A stretch of DNA of 22,729 bases, taken from contig DXYV01000026.1 in NCBI GenBank assembly GCA_019415645.1, positions 1 to 22,729 of the forward strand, in the 5' to 3' direction. The stretch comes from Clostridiales bacterium (GTDB lineage Bacteria > Bacillota > Clostridia > Oscillospirales > Oscillospiraceae). Made by a program: the position numbers and the translations under genes. Position 1 is the first letter of the stretch; each line of letters starts with the position of its first letter. Of this stretch, positions 22,517 through 22,729 are shown piece after piece. A model generated the notes under the pieces. It did not search any database and was not told the origin of the DNA. It worked only from the letters and a program-made list of their open reading frames with translations.

Positions 22517-22729
22517 CCCAGTCGTCGTAATCGGTATCGTCCCAATCATCGCCATAGTCGGTGTCGTCCCAGTCGTCGCTGTCGCCGGGGTAGTCCGAGC
22601 CGGTGGGGTCTCCATACCAGTCATCGTCGTCATAATCGGTGATGCCGTCGGCATTGGGGCCGTAGTCGGTGTCGTCGTAGTCGGTGACGCCGTCGGCATT
22701 GGGACCGTAGTCGGTGTCGTCGTAGTCGG
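22509..22729 (-). CDS. C-terminal part of an acidic tandem-repeat protein (partial)
   Basis: The frame is open from the right edge to TGA at 22509-22511; 72 residues are visible. It is extremely acidic: about half Asp, with Tyr, Thr, Trp and Gly. Two copies of a 15-residue unit (DYDDTDYGPNADGVT, then the same with I for V) are followed by DYDDDDWYGDPTGSDYPGD and a tail of DDWDDTDYGDDWDDTDYDDWDD. NADGVTDYD resembles calcium-binding loops such as thrombospondin type 3. The gene stops inside the VTC start, so it heads the cassette. Surface or extracellular cation binding is likely, and the Thr, Ser and Tyr residues could be CotH targets; both are inference. The start and any signal peptide lie beyond the window. 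Confidence 0.8.
   Translation of the reverse strand, partial: DYDDTDYGPNADGVTDYDDTDYGPNADGITDYDDDDWYGDPTGSDYPGDSDDWDDTDYGDDWDDTDYDDWDD
22626..22727 (-). repeat. 45-bp in-frame tandem repeat in the acidic protein gene
   Basis: Two full 45-bp units (22683-22727 and 22638-22682) and a partial third (22626-22637) are nearly identical at DNA level. They encode DYDDTDYGPNADG[VI]T. The array probably continues beyond the window, so copy number may vary between strains. Confidence 0.8.

Noticed and set aside
22517..22699. N-terminal Thr/Pro/Met-rich extension of the VTC-like protein
   Set aside because: It is the out-of-frame reading of the Asp-rich tandem repeats. The acidic frame is open to the window edge and ends at the VTC start.

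Overview
The window is GC-rich and densely packed. Almost everything lies on the minus strand: only two aldo/keto reductase genes are on the plus strand. Strong AGGAGG-type ribosome sites, SLH-anchored surface proteins, many lipoproteins, a DUF4358 lipoprotein and a CotH/VTC cassette suggest a Gram-positive anaerobic Clostridia chromosome of the gut Oscillospiraceae type (Flavonifractor/Oscillibacter-like). This assignment is inferred from gene content and was not tested. I see no rRNA, tRNA, CRISPR array, intact insertion sequence or prophage.

Region 1 (1-3932), an envelope cluster read leftwards: a DUF362 lipoprotein, an ArsP_1-type permease, a DUF4358-transglutaminase lipoprotein broken by a single-base frameshift, and a signal-peptide/SLH start that stops after 45 codons and overlaps an unrecognised ORF leaving the window.

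Region 2 (3987-10670), the most interesting part, is a redox island. It encodes three predicted exported flavodoxins: a lipoprotein, a lipoprotein fused to a cyclophilin-like domain, and an SLH-anchored protein. With them are a DUF4405 membrane protein with two H-x13-H helices (a di-heme b pattern) that is start/stop-coupled to one flavodoxin, two flavoproteins with a CX2CX2CX5C iron-sulfur-type motif, a flavin reductase, an aldo/keto reductase and a MerR regulator. My working model is a transmembrane electron path feeding flavodoxins held on the membrane and on the S-layer.

Region 3 (10723-14280): a relic of an amino-acid ABC substrate-binding protein, then a LysR regulator divergent from two plus-strand aldo/keto reductases. 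A 17-bp palindrome in the shared intergenic region is a good LysR operator candidate.

Region 4 (14422-18566): a large secreted GLUG-repeat/SLH surface protein, and upstream of it an HTH-TPR-like-LuxR regulator that ends in a perfect 18-bp-stem terminator.

Region 5 (18871-19553): a MarR regulator with a consensus promoter and a 15-bp-arm palindrome. Its 3' end reads out of frame into what looks like the tail of a nitroreductase gene, which suggests a deletion scar.

Region 6 (19642-22729): a CotH kinase-like, DUF4956, VTC/polyphosphate polymerase-like and acidic tandem-repeat protein cassette, compactly spaced or overlapping, with a strong terminator after CotH. The acidic gene runs off the right edge.
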